A stretch of DNA of 64,000 nt from NCBI GenBank assembly GCA_030427705.1, contig JAUIBR010000027.1, positions 26,881-90,880 on the forward strand, read 5' to 3'. The notes under the pieces are model-generated. The model was not told where the DNA came from, did not search any database, and saw only the letters and a list, made by a program, of their open reading frames with translations. Every line of letters starts with the position of its first letter. Positions within the stretch are counted from its first letter, which is position 1. Of this stretch, positions 7,315 through 17,600 are shown piece after piece. Source of the DNA: a bacterium. GTDB taxonomy: Bacteria > Myxococcota_A > Bradymonadia > Bradymonadales > Bradymonadaceae. A program made the position numbers and the translations under genes.

Positions 7315-10143
7315 ATGGTCACATCCCCCAAAAAATACCTGTGGATGCTGCCGCTAACGGCCGCCATCGCTTGCGGAAGCGGACAGAAGCCGGCCCAGGA
7401 AGAACAATCTACACAAACGCAACCCGTTTTGGATTCGCGTCCGGTGGGACCAAACGCAGGTGAAGCCCGCTTCAAATCGCTGACGCAGCTGACGTTTGGT
7501 GGGGAAAACGCGGAAGCGTATTTCAACGCGGACGGCACAGAGCTGATCTTCCAAGCGACACGTGAGGGGTTTCAGTGCGATCAGATCTTCCGGATGGGTG
7601 TAGACGGGTCGAACAAGCGTTTGGTCTCCACGGGTTTGGGACGGACGACGTGCTCGTTTATCTGGCCGGGTAAGGACAAAATCACCTATTCATCGAGCCA
7701 TGCAGCATCGGTCACTTGCCCTCCGAAGCCCGACCATAGCCAAGGTTATGCCTGGCCCTTGTTGAAGGACTTGGAAATCTACGTGGCGGGGCCGAACGGT
7801 GAAGACCCACAGCCCATCGCTGCGTTTGACGGGTATGACGCCGAGGCCGTGTTTAGTCCGGCTGGCGACCGTATCGTGTTCACGAGCACCCGTTCTGGGG
7901 ATATCGATATCTGGTCGATGAAGCCGGATGGCTCAGACCTGAAGCAGCTGACCAACGATATCGGATACGACGGTGGTCCATTCTTCAGTCCGGATGGATC
8001 GAAGATTGTCTATCGTTCATTCCACCCCACGGATGCGGCCGATATCGAAGAGTACAAATCAATTCTGGCCAAAAACCTGGTGAAACCCAACACCATGAAC
8101 TTGATGGTGATGAACGCTGACGGAACGGGCAAACGTGAGGTGTTGTCGAACGGTGCGGCCAACTTTGCTCCGTATTGGCATCCAGATAATCAGCGCATCA
8201 TCTTTACATCGAACATGGACGCCCCAGGCACTCGGAACTTCGACCTATTCTTGATCGGCGAGGATGGAAAGGGGCTGGAGCGCGTCACGTACGAGGACAC
8301 GTTCGATGGCTTCCCGATGTTCAGCTATGACGGCAAAAAGCTCGTATTCGCTTCGAACCGGCACGGCTCGAAGGATGGTGAAACCAATGTGTTCATTGCC
8401 GAGTGGAACGAGTCCGCGCCTGAAGTTGCACAAAAGACCACCGCGCTTGACCCAGAACGCTGGCTGAAAAATGCAACGACCCTGTCTGCCCCCGAGTTTA
8501 AAGGGCGCGGTCTTGGAACTGCCGAGCTAGAGCGTTCGGCCGATTGGTTGGCGAAGAAGTTTGCAGAAGCTGGATTGCAGCCGCTTGGCGACTCGTATTT
8601 CCAAGAGTTCGATGCAACGACGGAGAGCAAGATCAAGAGCGCGAAGATGTCGATCGACGACACCGTGGTCGCGACCGACGCGTTTCAACCACTGGCTTTC
8701 AGCAGCAGTGGCACGGTTGAAGGGGATGCCCATTTCGTGGGTTATGGAATCTCGAGCGCCGCTCACGATTATGATGATTACGGCGGTGTCGATGTCAGCG
8801 AGAAGATCGCGATCGCGTTTCGTTACGAGCCTCAACGAAAAGGGTCGGATAAGTTCGACGGCGACAAACCCATCCGCGAATCGGACCTTCGGTTTAAAGC
8901 AATCAACGCCCGGCATCAGGGTGCAAAGGCGCTGATTCTCATCAACCCGCCGCCGCTTGGGAACGAGCGCGATGAAGCTTACGCGTTCTCAGGTGTACCC
9001 AGCGAAGTTGGGATTCCAGTAATCCACCTGACCTGGAAATCCGGACAGAAGCTGTTTGGCAAACAGCTTGAATCGTGGCGCCAGTCAATCGACAAGGGTC
9101 TGAAACCGAACTCAAAGGCGATCGACAAAAAGGTTAAGATCACAGTCGAGCTTGAGCGCAAGACCGCGAAAGTTCGCAATGTCGTGGGGGTGTTGGAGGC
9201 CGAAGGCGCCACCGAATTCGTGATTGTCGGGGCACACTACGATCACCTCGGCATGGGTGGGGAAGGGAGCCGGGCACCCGACGCGAAAACTCCGCATCTT
9301 GGCGCCGATGACAACGCATCTGGTGTCGCGTTGATGGTTGAGCTGGCTCACGCACTCAAGAACACGGATCGAAAGCGTAGCATCTATTTTGTTGGCTTCA
9401 CGGCCGAAGAGTCTGGGCTGTTGGGTTCCAACTACTTCGTCTCCAACCCGCCGTACGGCAAACACAAGCCTGTTGCGATGGTGAACTTCGACATGGTTGG
9501 CCGGCTTGTTGACAACAACCTATTGGTTTTCGGAACCGGCACCGCGCGTGAGTTTACCAGCATGCTCCGGCGTGCGCAGACGGCGTCGGACCTCGAAATG
9601 GTGTTCAATGCGGATGGTTACGGGGCGAGTGACCACCTCTCATTCTATGTGCAGTCCATTCCTGTGCTCGCGTTCTTCACGGGTCTACACGACGACTATC
9701 ACCGTCCATCGGACACCGCTGACAAGCTGAATGCCAACGGCGCGGTTCACGTAGGCGAGGTCGCGTACTCGGTGTTGTACGAGCTTGTCTTGGGTGGGCC
9801 GGTCACCTTCCAACGTGTTCGAAGCATGGGGACTGGCGATTCTGGCGGCAGCGGCGAACGCGGCTATGGGCCTAGCTTTGGTTCGATTCCGGCGTTTGGG
9901 AAATCCGGTGTCGTTGGCGTCGCAGTCAGCGGTGCTCGACCAGGCAGTGCTGCAGACAAGGCGGGCCTCAAGGCCGGCGATGTCATCGTCAAATTTGGGG
10001 AGTTTGAGCTTACGAATCTACAGGATTTCGCGTTTGCACTCCGGCAGCACAAAGCGGGGCAGGAGGTCGAAGTCATCGTAGAGCGGGATGGTAAACGCGT
10101 AACTCTGAAGGCTACGCTCGGAGAGGCGAAGCCTCGAAAGTGA
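7315..10143 (+). CDS. Lipoprotein with TolB-like propeller, M28 peptidase and PDZ domains
   Basis: A 942-residue exported protein with three modules. After a signal peptide and probable lipobox Cys20 there is a WD40-like/TolB beta-propeller (repeats such as FSPDGSKIVYRS, FSPAGDRIVFTSTRSGDIDIW). From about residue 636 an M28 aminopeptidase domain has all metal-ligand motifs: GAHYDHLG, GADDNASG, TAEESG, NFDMVGR and DDYHRPSDT. A PDZ domain (ARPGSAADKAGLKAGDVI) ends the protein. An insert of about 150 residues between propeller and peptidase may be a PA-like domain. I prefer the ATG at 7315, seven bases after GAGGAA, over the in-frame TTG at 7300. It is probably an envelope-anchored peptidase; the substrate is unknown. 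Confidence 0.85.
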   Translation: MVTSPKKYLWMLPLTAAIACGSGQKPAQEEQSTQTQPVLDSRPVGPNAGEARFKSLTQLTFGGENAEAYFNADGTELIFQATREGFQCDQIFRMGVDGSNKRLVSTGLGRTTCSFIWPGKDKITYSSSHAASVTCPPKPDHSQGYAWPLLKDLEIYVAGPNGEDPQPIAAFDGYDAEAVFSPAGDRIVFTSTRSGDIDIWSMKPDGSDLKQLTNDIGYDGGPFFSPDGSKIVYRSFHPTDAADIEEYKSILAKNLVKPNTMNLMVMNADGTGKREVLSNGAANFAPYWHPDNQRIIFTSNMDAPGTRNFDLFLIGEDGKGLERVTYEDTFDGFPMFSYDGKKLVFASNRHGSKDGETNVFIAEWNESAPEVAQKTTALDPERWLKNATTLSAPEFKGRGLGTAELERSADWLAKKFAEAGLQPLGDSYFQEFDATTESKIKSAKMSIDDTVVATDAFQPLAFSSSGTVEGDAHFVGYGISSAAHDYDDYGGVDVSEKIAIAFRYEPQRKGSDKFDGDKPIRESDLRFKAINARHQGAKALILINPPPLGNERDEAYAFSGVPSEVGIPVIHLTWKSGQKLFGKQLESWRQSIDKGLKPNSKAIDKKVKITVELERKTAKVRNVVGVLEAEGATEFVIVGAHYDHLGMGGEGSRAPDAKTPHLGADDNASGVALMVELAHALKNTDRKRSIYFVGFTAEESGLLGSNYFVSNPPYGKHKPVAMVNFDMVGRLVDNNLLVFGTGTAREFTSMLRRAQTASDLEMVFNADGYGASDHLSFYVQSIPVLAFFTGLHDDYHRPSDTADKLNANGAVHVGEVAYSVLYELVLGGPVTFQRVRSMGTGDSGGSGERGYGPSFGSIPAFGKSGVVGVAVSGARPGSAADKAGLKAGDVIVKFGEFELTNLQDFAFALRQHKAGQEVEVIVERDGKRVTLKATLGEAKPRK

Positions 10144-11031
10144 TTAGCTGTTCGGCTCTGGGGGACTTGCGAACGACTGGTTCAGCTTGTCTGCAACCAT
10201 ATTCGCCAGAATCGACTTCGATGTTTTGCCGTGGACTTTCTGCCAGGCTTTTACGTCCTGCGCCGTGATGTCGACAATTCGGAAGGGCGAGCCGTCCCCA
10301 CGCGCGTAAACCACTTCGTACACGCTGCCGCTTCGCTGAGCCTTAAACGTATCGGGTGCTGGCTTCTCTTTCGCAGATTCCAACTCAGCCACGTGTTTGA
10401 GGCGCAAGTGGACCGATTCCGCGCGTTTGTCGACTGATTTGTATCGACTTCCACGAGAGGTAAACACGGGAACCAATGGTTGTTCCTGGTATTTGACCAC
10501 TTTGTGTTTCTTAGGCTTTGACTCTTCTTTGACCGCAAACGCCGCGGGGTCGATACGTGGTTTGACGACTTCAGGCTCTGGCTCAACCTCAGCGGGGGCC
10601 GTTACCTCAGCGACGGGCGACGCTGGCTCCGCAACGGGTTCGTCAGGAGTCGCATTTGCGATGACAATTCCGCCCGCGATAAGCGCTCCGACCATTGCAA
10701 CAGCCGCAAATCCCATCACGATATACGCGCTAACTGGGCGCTTAGGGGCGTCGAAATCAAGCTCCAAGTTATCGTCGAGGTGTTCGAAGAGTTCCGAGTT
10801 GAACTCTGGCACGGCAACCTCAAGCTCCGGCGCGATCTCAATTGTCTTGCGCTTGATCTCGGCCGTCGGAAGGCCAGGGAGCGTGTCGCTATCTGGCATT
10901 TCGATGATGGCCGGAATCTCGCTGATTCCCATGAGGGTGTGAGATGACGACTCCTGCTGCGTTCCACAGTGTGGGCAGTAGATCGCAGAGTCAGGATTGA
11001 TTTCTTCGCAGTTTGTGCATGAGTACGACAT
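10144..11031 (-). CDS. Zinc-ribbon, single-pass membrane protein
   Basis: A 295-residue protein beginning MSYSCTNCEEINPDSAIYCPHCG, a zinc-ribbon of two CxxC knuckles. An acidic linker of about 80 residues follows, then a transmembrane segment (AYIVMGFAAVAMVGALIAGGIVIA), a Pro/Glu/Val linker, and a C-terminal domain of about 110 residues that I do not recognise. The in-frame ATG at 11115 would add 28 residues ahead of the ribbon, but GGAGAA stands five to six bases before the ATG at 11031, so I use that start. Topology is probably ribbon inside, C-terminal domain in the periplasm. Such proteins are common in Myxococcota without assigned roles. Confidence 0.72.
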   Translation of the reverse strand: MSYSCTNCEEINPDSAIYCPHCGTQQESSSHTLMGISEIPAIIEMPDSDTLPGLPTAEIKRKTIEIAPELEVAVPEFNSELFEHLDDNLELDFDAPKRPVSAYIVMGFAAVAMVGALIAGGIVIANATPDEPVAEPASPVAEVTAPAEVEPEPEVVKPRIDPAAFAVKEESKPKKHKVVKYQEQPLVPVFTSRGSRYKSVDKRAESVHLRLKHVAELESAKEKPAPDTFKAQRSGSVYEVVYARGDGSPFRIVDITAQDVKAWQKVHGKTSKSILANMVADKLNQSFASPPEPNS

Positions 11032-11183
11032 ATCGTTCTCCGTTCTTCGTTCAATTGCATTGACGGTCATATGTCGGTGAGCATTCAATCTTTTGTGCAT
11101 TTCGGTGTCGCTCAACCGCCCGAGATGTTGAGAACTTGGTCGATTTCCGCTAGAGAATCGGGCCCGAATCGGCAGGAAGTCAG

Positions 11184-11987
11184 ATGGAAACAGATTTTCG
11201 AAAACTGAATAAGCGAATCCACAACCGCGTTGGTCGTGCCATCAAGGATTTCAACCTCCTGGAGGATGGCGACAAGATCTTGGTTTGTCTGTCTGGCGGA
11301 AAGGACTCCTACACGTTGCTGACGATTCTAGAGGACCTGCGTGAGCGGGCGCCGATTTCGTTTGATCTCGTCGCATTCCATCTCGACCAAAAACAGCCTG
11401 GCTATCCAGCCGGCATCATGACGGATTACCTGGAGAAGCGGTCCATCGAGCACCTGGTCATCGAGGAAGACACGTATTCGGTTGTGCAAGAGAAGCTCGA
11501 CCCTGGTGCGACTCCATGTTCGCTGTGTAGTCGATTGCGACGCGGCATTATCTACCGACACGCAGAAGAGAAGGGCTGCAACAAGATTGCGCTTGGACAT
11601 CATCGCGATGACAGCGTCGAAACGCTCTTGTTAAACCTCTTCCACACCGGACAGATGCAAGGAATGCCCGCGACGTACACCACGGATGACGGGCGATTCG
11701 ATGTGATTCGCCCGCTCATCTACGTCGCCGAAAGCGATATCGAGGAGTTCGCGGTTGCGATGGAGTATCCGATCATTCCCTGCAACCTTTGTGGGTCGAT
11801 TGAAGGTCGTCGCAAATTCGTGAAGCGCATGCTCGATGAATTGGAACAGACCATTCCCCACGTGCGAAACAGCGTGCTCGCTGCAATGCAGAACGTGCGC
11901 ACCACTCACCTGTTGGACCCAAGTTTGGAATCCACAAATTCTGAAACGCGCGACCTCGGCTGTGCGTCAGGACCTGAACTCTTCTAG
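11184..11987 (+). CDS. ttcA: tRNA 2-thiocytidine(32) synthetase
   Basis: The 267-residue protein has the TtcA pattern: the PP-loop SGGKDS (about 38-43) for ATP-dependent activation of C32 in certain tRNAs, then CSLCSR (about 112-117) and CNLCGS (about 203-208), the two CxxC motifs that hold the iron-sulfur cluster. GHHRDDSVETLLLNLF is also typical. AGGAAG precedes the ATG at 11184 at a normal distance. It is followed 17 bases later by a MATE transporter gene on the same strand, probably only a transcriptional neighbour. Confidence 0.93.
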   Translation: METDFRKLNKRIHNRVGRAIKDFNLLEDGDKILVCLSGGKDSYTLLTILEDLRERAPISFDLVAFHLDQKQPGYPAGIMTDYLEKRSIEHLVIEEDTYSVVQEKLDPGATPCSLCSRLRRGIIYRHAEEKGCNKIALGHHRDDSVETLLLNLFHTGQMQGMPATYTTDDGRFDVIRPLIYVAESDIEEFAVAMEYPIIPCNLCGSIEGRRKFVKRMLDELEQTIPHVRNSVLAAMQNVRTTHLLDPSLESTNSETRDLGCASGPELF

Positions 11988-12004
11988 CCGAATCAGGGAC
12001 CCCA

Positions 12005-13429
12005 ATGCGCAGGGGTATCGTCGATACAACCTCGGGTCCGCTCGTTCGCAAGTCCATCCAACTGGCGTGGCCAGCCGTTATCCAAGCGGTTCTGGTCAAC
12101 TTCTATGCGTTCAACGACTTCTTGTTCGTGGGCATGCTCTCGAACCCAGATGCAACCGCAGCGTTGTCGTCATGCTTTGCCATCTTGATCGTCGTCGCGA
12201 TGTTGGTTCGTATCGTGCCGACGGGGGCGTCGACGTTGATTGCGCAGTTTACAGGCGCAAAAGACGACGATGCCGTCCAATCAACGTTTCGCACTGGTTT
12301 GGTAGGGTCGGTGTGTTGGGCGATGGCGGTTGGCGCAGTAGCGCTGGTCTTCATGCAGCAGATTGTTGAGCTCAACAACGCAACCGCGGCTGTAAACACC
12401 CATATCCGAGACTACTTGACGGTGCTCATGTGGACCGCACCAGCCTTCGGTTTGCTGACCATGGTCGATGGCACGTTTCGGTCGCGAGGGGACACACGCA
12501 CGCCGTTGGTGCTTGAGATAGGGACGTTGGGACTAAACACGTTTCTGAACTACGTGCTGGTCCTTGGAAACTTCGGATTTGAATCGATGGGGGTGACGGG
12601 TGCCGCGCTTGCGACAGGTCTCAGCCGTATGGTTCCAGCGCTGATTGGACTCGCCTTGATCTCGCGTGGCTCGTTGGGTTTCGCCATCTTTGGGACGTTG
12701 CAGGACTGGGCGCCCGACAGCCGTCGTCTGTATCGAATGAGTCGCATCGGCCTCTACGAGAGTCTGTCAGGCGTCCTCTATGGCGTGGTCTATCTGATGC
12801 TCAATCGCATGGCGGGCGAGATCGGTTCGGCTGCGCAAGGCGGCCTCGGGGCTGGCCTTCGGGGAATCGAGTGGATCGCGTTTGCATTCGCTGATGGATT
12901 CCTCATCGCGAGCATTACCATCGTCGGTCAAAACGTCGGTGCGGGGCAGCATCGGCGGGCATGGAAGGGCGCATGGACCACGGCATTGTTGTCGCTGGCG
13001 TCTTGTCAGCTTATCGGTCTCGCGTTCCTGTTGTTCCCGGGTCCTTTATGTGAATTGGTGACTGACGATGCCCAGACGCTCGCCTACGCCATCGAGTACG
13101 TCTACATCATTGGTTGGGTCATGTGGGCCGTCGGATTCGAGATGGCGACTTACGGGGCCTTGATCGGCACAGGCCGGACCGAATTCACCCTCTTGATTTC
13201 AGGGTTCGCCAATATCATTCGAGTTCCGATCGCCGCCTACCTACTTTTCGGCTCGGACGCTGTCGTTGAGGGCACGCTGTGGGCGGCGTTCGGCGTTGGC
13301 GACGCGCCGGCACTAACCGGGGTCTTCGCGGCGCTCGCTTACACCATCGCAGGCACAGCAATCCTCAAGGCGATTGTCTATGCTGCGCTGTTGGCCTCCC
13401 CAAGATTGATGCAGAAATCAGACGAGTAG
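12005..13429 (+). CDS. MATE family efflux transporter
   Basis: A 474-residue polytopic protein with about 12 hydrophobic segments in two homologous halves. The N-terminal half begins with the MATE signature region (LVRKSIQLAWPAVIQAVLVNFYAFNDFLFVGML) and includes PTGASTLIAQFTGAKDDDA, which matches the loop after helix 2. The second half repeats this with ASITIVGQNVGAGQHRRA. MATE proteins export cationic drugs or metabolites using Na+ or H+ gradients; the substrate is unknown. AGGGAC precedes the ATG. The gene end overlaps the convergent ferritin-like gene by 12 bases. Confidence 0.9.
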   Translation: MRRGIVDTTSGPLVRKSIQLAWPAVIQAVLVNFYAFNDFLFVGMLSNPDATAALSSCFAILIVVAMLVRIVPTGASTLIAQFTGAKDDDAVQSTFRTGLVGSVCWAMAVGAVALVFMQQIVELNNATAAVNTHIRDYLTVLMWTAPAFGLLTMVDGTFRSRGDTRTPLVLEIGTLGLNTFLNYVLVLGNFGFESMGVTGAALATGLSRMVPALIGLALISRGSLGFAIFGTLQDWAPDSRRLYRMSRIGLYESLSGVLYGVVYLMLNRMAGEIGSAAQGGLGAGLRGIEWIAFAFADGFLIASITIVGQNVGAGQHRRAWKGAWTTALLSLASCQLIGLAFLLFPGPLCELVTDDAQTLAYAIEYVYIIGWVMWAVGFEMATYGALIGTGRTEFTLLISGFANIIRVPIAAYLLFGSDAVVEGTLWAAFGVGDAPALTGVFAALAYTIAGTAILKAIVYAALLASPRLMQKSDE

Positions 13430-13831
13430 CTGGTTGATCTCTTCCACGGCGCGAGCTTCCGCGAAGTAGACCTGCTGAAGAACGTCGAAGAGTTCGTCAT
13501 CTTCGTCCACGAGCTTGAGCACCTCAAGGTAGGTGTCCGCCGCGGTTTGCTCCGTCTTCAGGCATTCCTGGAGGATTTCACGATAGTTTGTCGTGTGAAC
13601 GATCTCTTCGCGCGCTCGGTCTGTGACTGCGATGCCGCCAAGCTTGACGATAGCCGTACGGACCATCTGAGCATGTTGGTGCGACTCGGTTGCTTCACCC
13701 TCGAAGTACGGGGCGAGGTGCAGACGGTGGATGCCACCAACGTATGCGGCATAGTGTGCATACATGGCGGAAGCACGAAGTTCCCAAGCGAGCGCCTGGT
13801 TCAGTTTTTCAACAAGTTCTGGATTGTTCAT
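13418..13831 (-). CDS. Ferritin-like four-helix protein
   Basis: A 137-residue all-helical protein resembling the bacterioferritin/ferritin-like superfamily. Glu-rich helices include LAWELRASAMYAHYAAY, FEGEATESHQHAQM, TEQTAADTYLEVL and YFAEARAVEEI, which supply carboxylate and His residues positioned like the di-iron ligands. The spacing is not exact for classical bacterioferritin, and the haem Met is not evident, so iron storage or oxidation is plausible but unproven. Two starts compete: ATG at 13837 overlaps the phosphatase stop (ATGA), while ATG at 13831 lies seven bases after AAGAAG; I chose the latter. It is the last gene of a three-gene operon. Confidence 0.78.
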   Translation of the reverse strand: MNNPELVEKLNQALAWELRASAMYAHYAAYVGGIHRLHLAPYFEGEATESHQHAQMVRTAIVKLGGIAVTDRAREEIVHTTNYREILQECLKTEQTAADTYLEVLKLVDEDDELFDVLQQVYFAEARAVEEINQLLV

Positions 13832-13833
13832 TT

Positions 13834-14313
13834 TCATTCTTCTTGTTCGAGCACGTGATCGAGAAACGATTCGGTGCATCGATACACGATTTCGTAGACA
13901 TTTTGAAACTGCGATCCGCCACCACCCCAAGGATCGGGCACGCCAGTGTCTCGATGGCTCGGCTCGGGTTCGAAGTCGCGCAGCAGCAAAATGTCCGCAT
14001 CGCCCAGTCGCTCGGCGTTTTGGCGATTGGAATGATCCATGGCAACCAGATAGTCGAACTCCCGAACATGTGACTTTGTCAGCTGTTGTGAGCGCTGGTG
14101 TGAGATATCGACACCAAGCTGCTGCCGAATCACCGCTTGGCTACCGGGATCGGGGGCTTCACCGACGTGATATGCACTGGTGCCAGAGGACTCGACGTGA
14201 AATCTGTCCGCAAGTCCCCGTTCTTCGAGATGATACAAAAATAGGCCTTCCGCGAGCGGCGACCTACAGATGTTCCCCAGGCAGAAGAACATCACCTTGA
14301 TGGGTTGTGTCAT
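13834..14313 (-). CDS. Low-molecular-weight protein-tyrosine phosphatase family
   Basis: A 159-residue phosphatase with the N-terminal catalytic loop CLGNICRSP (CX5R, Cys11 nucleophile, Arg17) and the general-acid segment DPWGGGG at about 126-132. These features define the LMW-PTP/arsenate-reductase-like fold; a DPW/DPY acid motif favours tyrosine phosphatase over arsenate reductase. The GGGG stretch after DPW is longer than usual. In bacteria such enzymes often act with tyrosine kinases on polysaccharide export, but no such genes are near. The start overlaps the upstream gene's stop by one base and its own end overlaps the ferritin-like gene, indicating one operon. Confidence 0.9.
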   Translation of the reverse strand: MTQPIKVMFFCLGNICRSPLAEGLFLYHLEERGLADRFHVESSGTSAYHVGEAPDPGSQAVIRQQLGVDISHQRSQQLTKSHVREFDYLVAMDHSNRQNAERLGDADILLLRDFEPEPSHRDTGVPDPWGGGGSQFQNVYEIVYRCTESFLDHVLEQEE

Positions 14314-14603
14314 TAGAAATTGATGCGTCGGCAGGAACCGTCAGCGCCCTTGGCGACACCGTCTTTGTTGGTGCGCCAGAGGTATGCGAATTGATTAAGC
14401 ATGAAGCCAACGCCTTCAGCGGGGTCAGGCACGGTAGCCGTGTCGAGGACGACCTCCATTGCGTGTGCACCATGTTCAAAGCGATAGAGCTTCTGAGTGC
14501 CACCCAACTCGCTCTCGGTAATATTCGACTCACCTGGAGCAGGTAGGTCTTCGGGCCAATTCTCGGCTGGGAAGCCAGCACTTACCAAATCGTCTAGAGT
14601 CAT
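14313..14603 (-). CDS. Hypothetical small protein
   Basis: A 96-residue soluble protein with no family I recognise. It starts MTLDDLVSAGFPAENW and has a central Glu/Gly segment and a C-terminal GADGSCRRINF. The in-frame TTG at 14645 would add 14 residues, but the ATG at 14603 (GGA about seven bases upstream) looks better. The TAA overlaps the phosphatase ATG (TAATG), placing it first in the three-gene operon with the phosphatase and ferritin-like protein. Function cannot be inferred from sequence. Confidence 0.6.
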   Translation of the reverse strand: MTLDDLVSAGFPAENWPEDLPAPGESNITESELGGTQKLYRFEHGAHAMEVVLDTATVPDPAEGVGFMLNQFAYLWRTNKDGVAKGADGSCRRINF

Positions 14604-14684
14604 AATCACGTCCGTGTTTGGTGTCTTCGTAAACGAAGTTAACAAGTAAACAAATTACCGCCGTTAAAGCGATTCGACCAGAGC

Positions 14685-17600
14685 CTAGAGTTTCGAGACT
14701 GCGTCTCGGCTAGGCGCATGGTCAGGGTTGATATTGAGCGCGCGATTGAACATATCTTTCGCCCGCCGGGCGTCGCCCTGATGCCATCTAACCATCCCGA
14801 GATAGTAGTAGACATCGACTTTGTCGGAGTCCTTCGGAATGTTCATCTGGTGCAGCAGCAACGTCTGGAAAATCTTCAACGCCTCATCCCAATCTTCACG
14901 CAGGAAGATGAGCTTTCCAAGGCTCAGAAGGTTTGGAATGTAACTCGCGTCAACCTTGTGCGCGTCTTGGTAGCAACCAAGTGCCTCATCGACGTCACCG
15001 CGTTGTTCGGCGAGCTTGCCTTTTAGGTGAAGGAATCGCACGACGTCCTTCATTCGACGCTCAGACTTGAGCTGCTCGATGATGGAATTCAGTAGCGGTT
15101 CCGCCCGGTCGAGCATGCCACCACCGATGAACGCATCCAAAAGTGGCTCAACGATGTCGAGGTCACCTGGTTTAAGTCCATAGGCTTTCTCAAGCGCATC
15201 GATTCGTTTCTCGGGTGATGCCAGTTGGTCTTCAGCGATCTCCGCCATGCGCAGGTACAATGCGACTTTGTCGGCTTCATCCGGACGGTAAGACGCTTCG
15301 AAATCCAGCATGCTGTAGAGCTGCTCCCAACCGTTCAATCCCTCGTAGAGCGATTTCAGCGCGGGGAGAGCGACATCATGAAGCGGCTCAAGTTCAATGA
15401 CTTTGACGAAATCACCAGCGGCGTTGGCGTAGTCTTCGAGCTTCGCCTCGAAGATTTGTGCCCGTCGTAGGTGTCCATCGATCCGCTCTTCGCTCGTCGC
15501 GGAAGCTGCGATCTGCCGCTCAAGAATCGAAAGGAGGTTCTTCCAATCTTCATCTCGTTCGTAAACGTCGCCTAGAACCGATAGCGCTTTGACATGGCCA
15601 GGGTCGGCATCCAAAACGAGCGTCAGATGCTCCATTGCCTTGGCGCGGTCACCCAGATTGTCTTCGGCAATCTGAGCCATGCGCACCTGCAAATCCGCCA
15701 GCTGCGCAGGGTCAGATGCCGCGAGTCGCGACGTTGTCGTGTACAGGTTATACAGGTCCTGCCAGCGCTGCTCCCCTTGATACAACTGGTCGAGAGCCGC
15801 AACCACCGTTGGGTGGGTCGGGTCGATGTGCATCGCGTCTTGGTAAAGATCAATGGCTCGGTCGACCTCACCAAACTTCTCGTATGTGATGGTCGCCGCG
15901 CTGACGATGAGCTCAAGTTGTTCTTCTTCGCCATCTGCGAGGTCAATTCGTCGAATCACGACGTCACGCAGATCCGCCCAGTTTTCCTGAGCGTGGTAAA
16001 GCTCAGTCAGTGCAATCAGAACTTCCGGCGTGTTCGGCGCATAGGCGTCAGCCTGTCGATATGCGTCGATCGCGCGCTCGTTGTCCTTCAGAAGGACGCG
16101 GGAGTACTGCCCGGCGCGAACGAAGAGATTGAACCGCTGGTCGTTATCTTCGACGAACTGAACGAGGCGCAAAAGCAATTCGACCAACTCTTCATAAGCT
16201 TCGGTAATCTCCAAGAGGTCGACGAGTGCGTTCATGATCTCGATATTGCTCTCATCGGTCATCAACGCCTGGCGATACGCATCGATCGCCAGCTCAAACT
16301 CCTCTCGAGACGCCCGGACACGTGCGAGCTCAGTCAGGGCGTCGCGTCGTTCATCCGGGTCGAATAGGACCTCGGCCTTCCGCTCAAGCACGGCGGCCAA
16401 GGCGTTGGAATCACTTTGGTGACGCGCGATGGTCTCAAGTTGATTGAGTGCATCTCGATTTTCGACATCAATCTCCAGCACCCGCTCAAACAGGGCGATG
16501 GCGCGGTCGAATTCTGCAAGCTCCGAAGCCGCGCGACCCGCGACAACCGCGAGTTCGGCAATCCGCGTCGGATCATCCAACTCCGCGACAATGTCCTCAT
16601 ACAAGGCCAGGAGTTCTTCGTTGAGGCCGGTATCCTCGACTAACTCCTCAAGTTTCGCTTGAACGTTTCGGTTCGACGGATCAGCTCGAAGCGACCGTCC
16701 AAGGTATGCATAGCCGACTTCTTGACGGCCGAATTCCTCAATCTCTATGCGGCCAATTCGCTCGTAGAGGTGTGCCTTGTCCAAGGCGTCATCGACAACT
16801 TCAAGTTTTAGATTAAGGATGCGGGTCAGTGCTTCCCAGCTCTTGTTCTGGAGATAAATCGGTTCCAGAAGTTCACAGACATCAAGTCGGAAGTCCTTCA
16901 CCTCAACCACTCGCTCCAATCCGTCGATAGCGCCCGCGTGCGACGGCTCTTCGACGATAATCTGTCGGTATTGGTCGAGGCCGGATGCGACGTCGTCCAG
17001 GACAACCTCAAAGAGGTAGCCAAGTCGGTATCGAACGTCGTTCATTCGGCTGGGGTCGGCGATGACCAACTCTTGTTCAAGGACGCGCCGCAACTCTTCC
17101 CACTGTTGGGTAATCTGGTAGAGCTTGTCCAAGGCATCGAGTGACCCGCCATCGTACTCATCGATAAGAATCGCCTTCTCGAAGTGGCCGATGGCCTCCT
17201 CGTTTTCCTCGAAGTCCATGTAGAGGTTACCCAGCCGCTTGTGCAGTTTGAGCTGCGCATCTGGGTCGTCGGCTACTTCAAGCGAGTCCTCGTAGACAGC
17301 GATGAGTTCGTCCGGGTTGTTTAGTTCCTCAGCGAGGCGCTCGAGTTCCGCTTGTAGCGTTGAATCGCCAGGCGTCTCACTCATGGCACGACCATAGGTC
17401 ATAAAGGCCATTTGTGCGGTCTGGAGCTCCTCCTCTTGGACCTGCGCCATAAGCCCGAAGAGCTCACGTCGTGCAACAGGGTCCTGCGTGTTTCGAATTC
17501 GAGCCTCGTAGAGTTCGCAGAGCTCGCGCCACTCGCCGGTGCTGCGATACATCGAATCCAACGTCGAGGCGGCTGCGTCCTGCGTATCTGGGTTCTCCAG

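Noticed and set aside
14604..14684. Hairpin CTTCGTAAACGAAG (14625-14638) as terminator of the giant TPR gene
   Set aside because: The stem is short (6 bp) and no T-tract follows on the minus strand.
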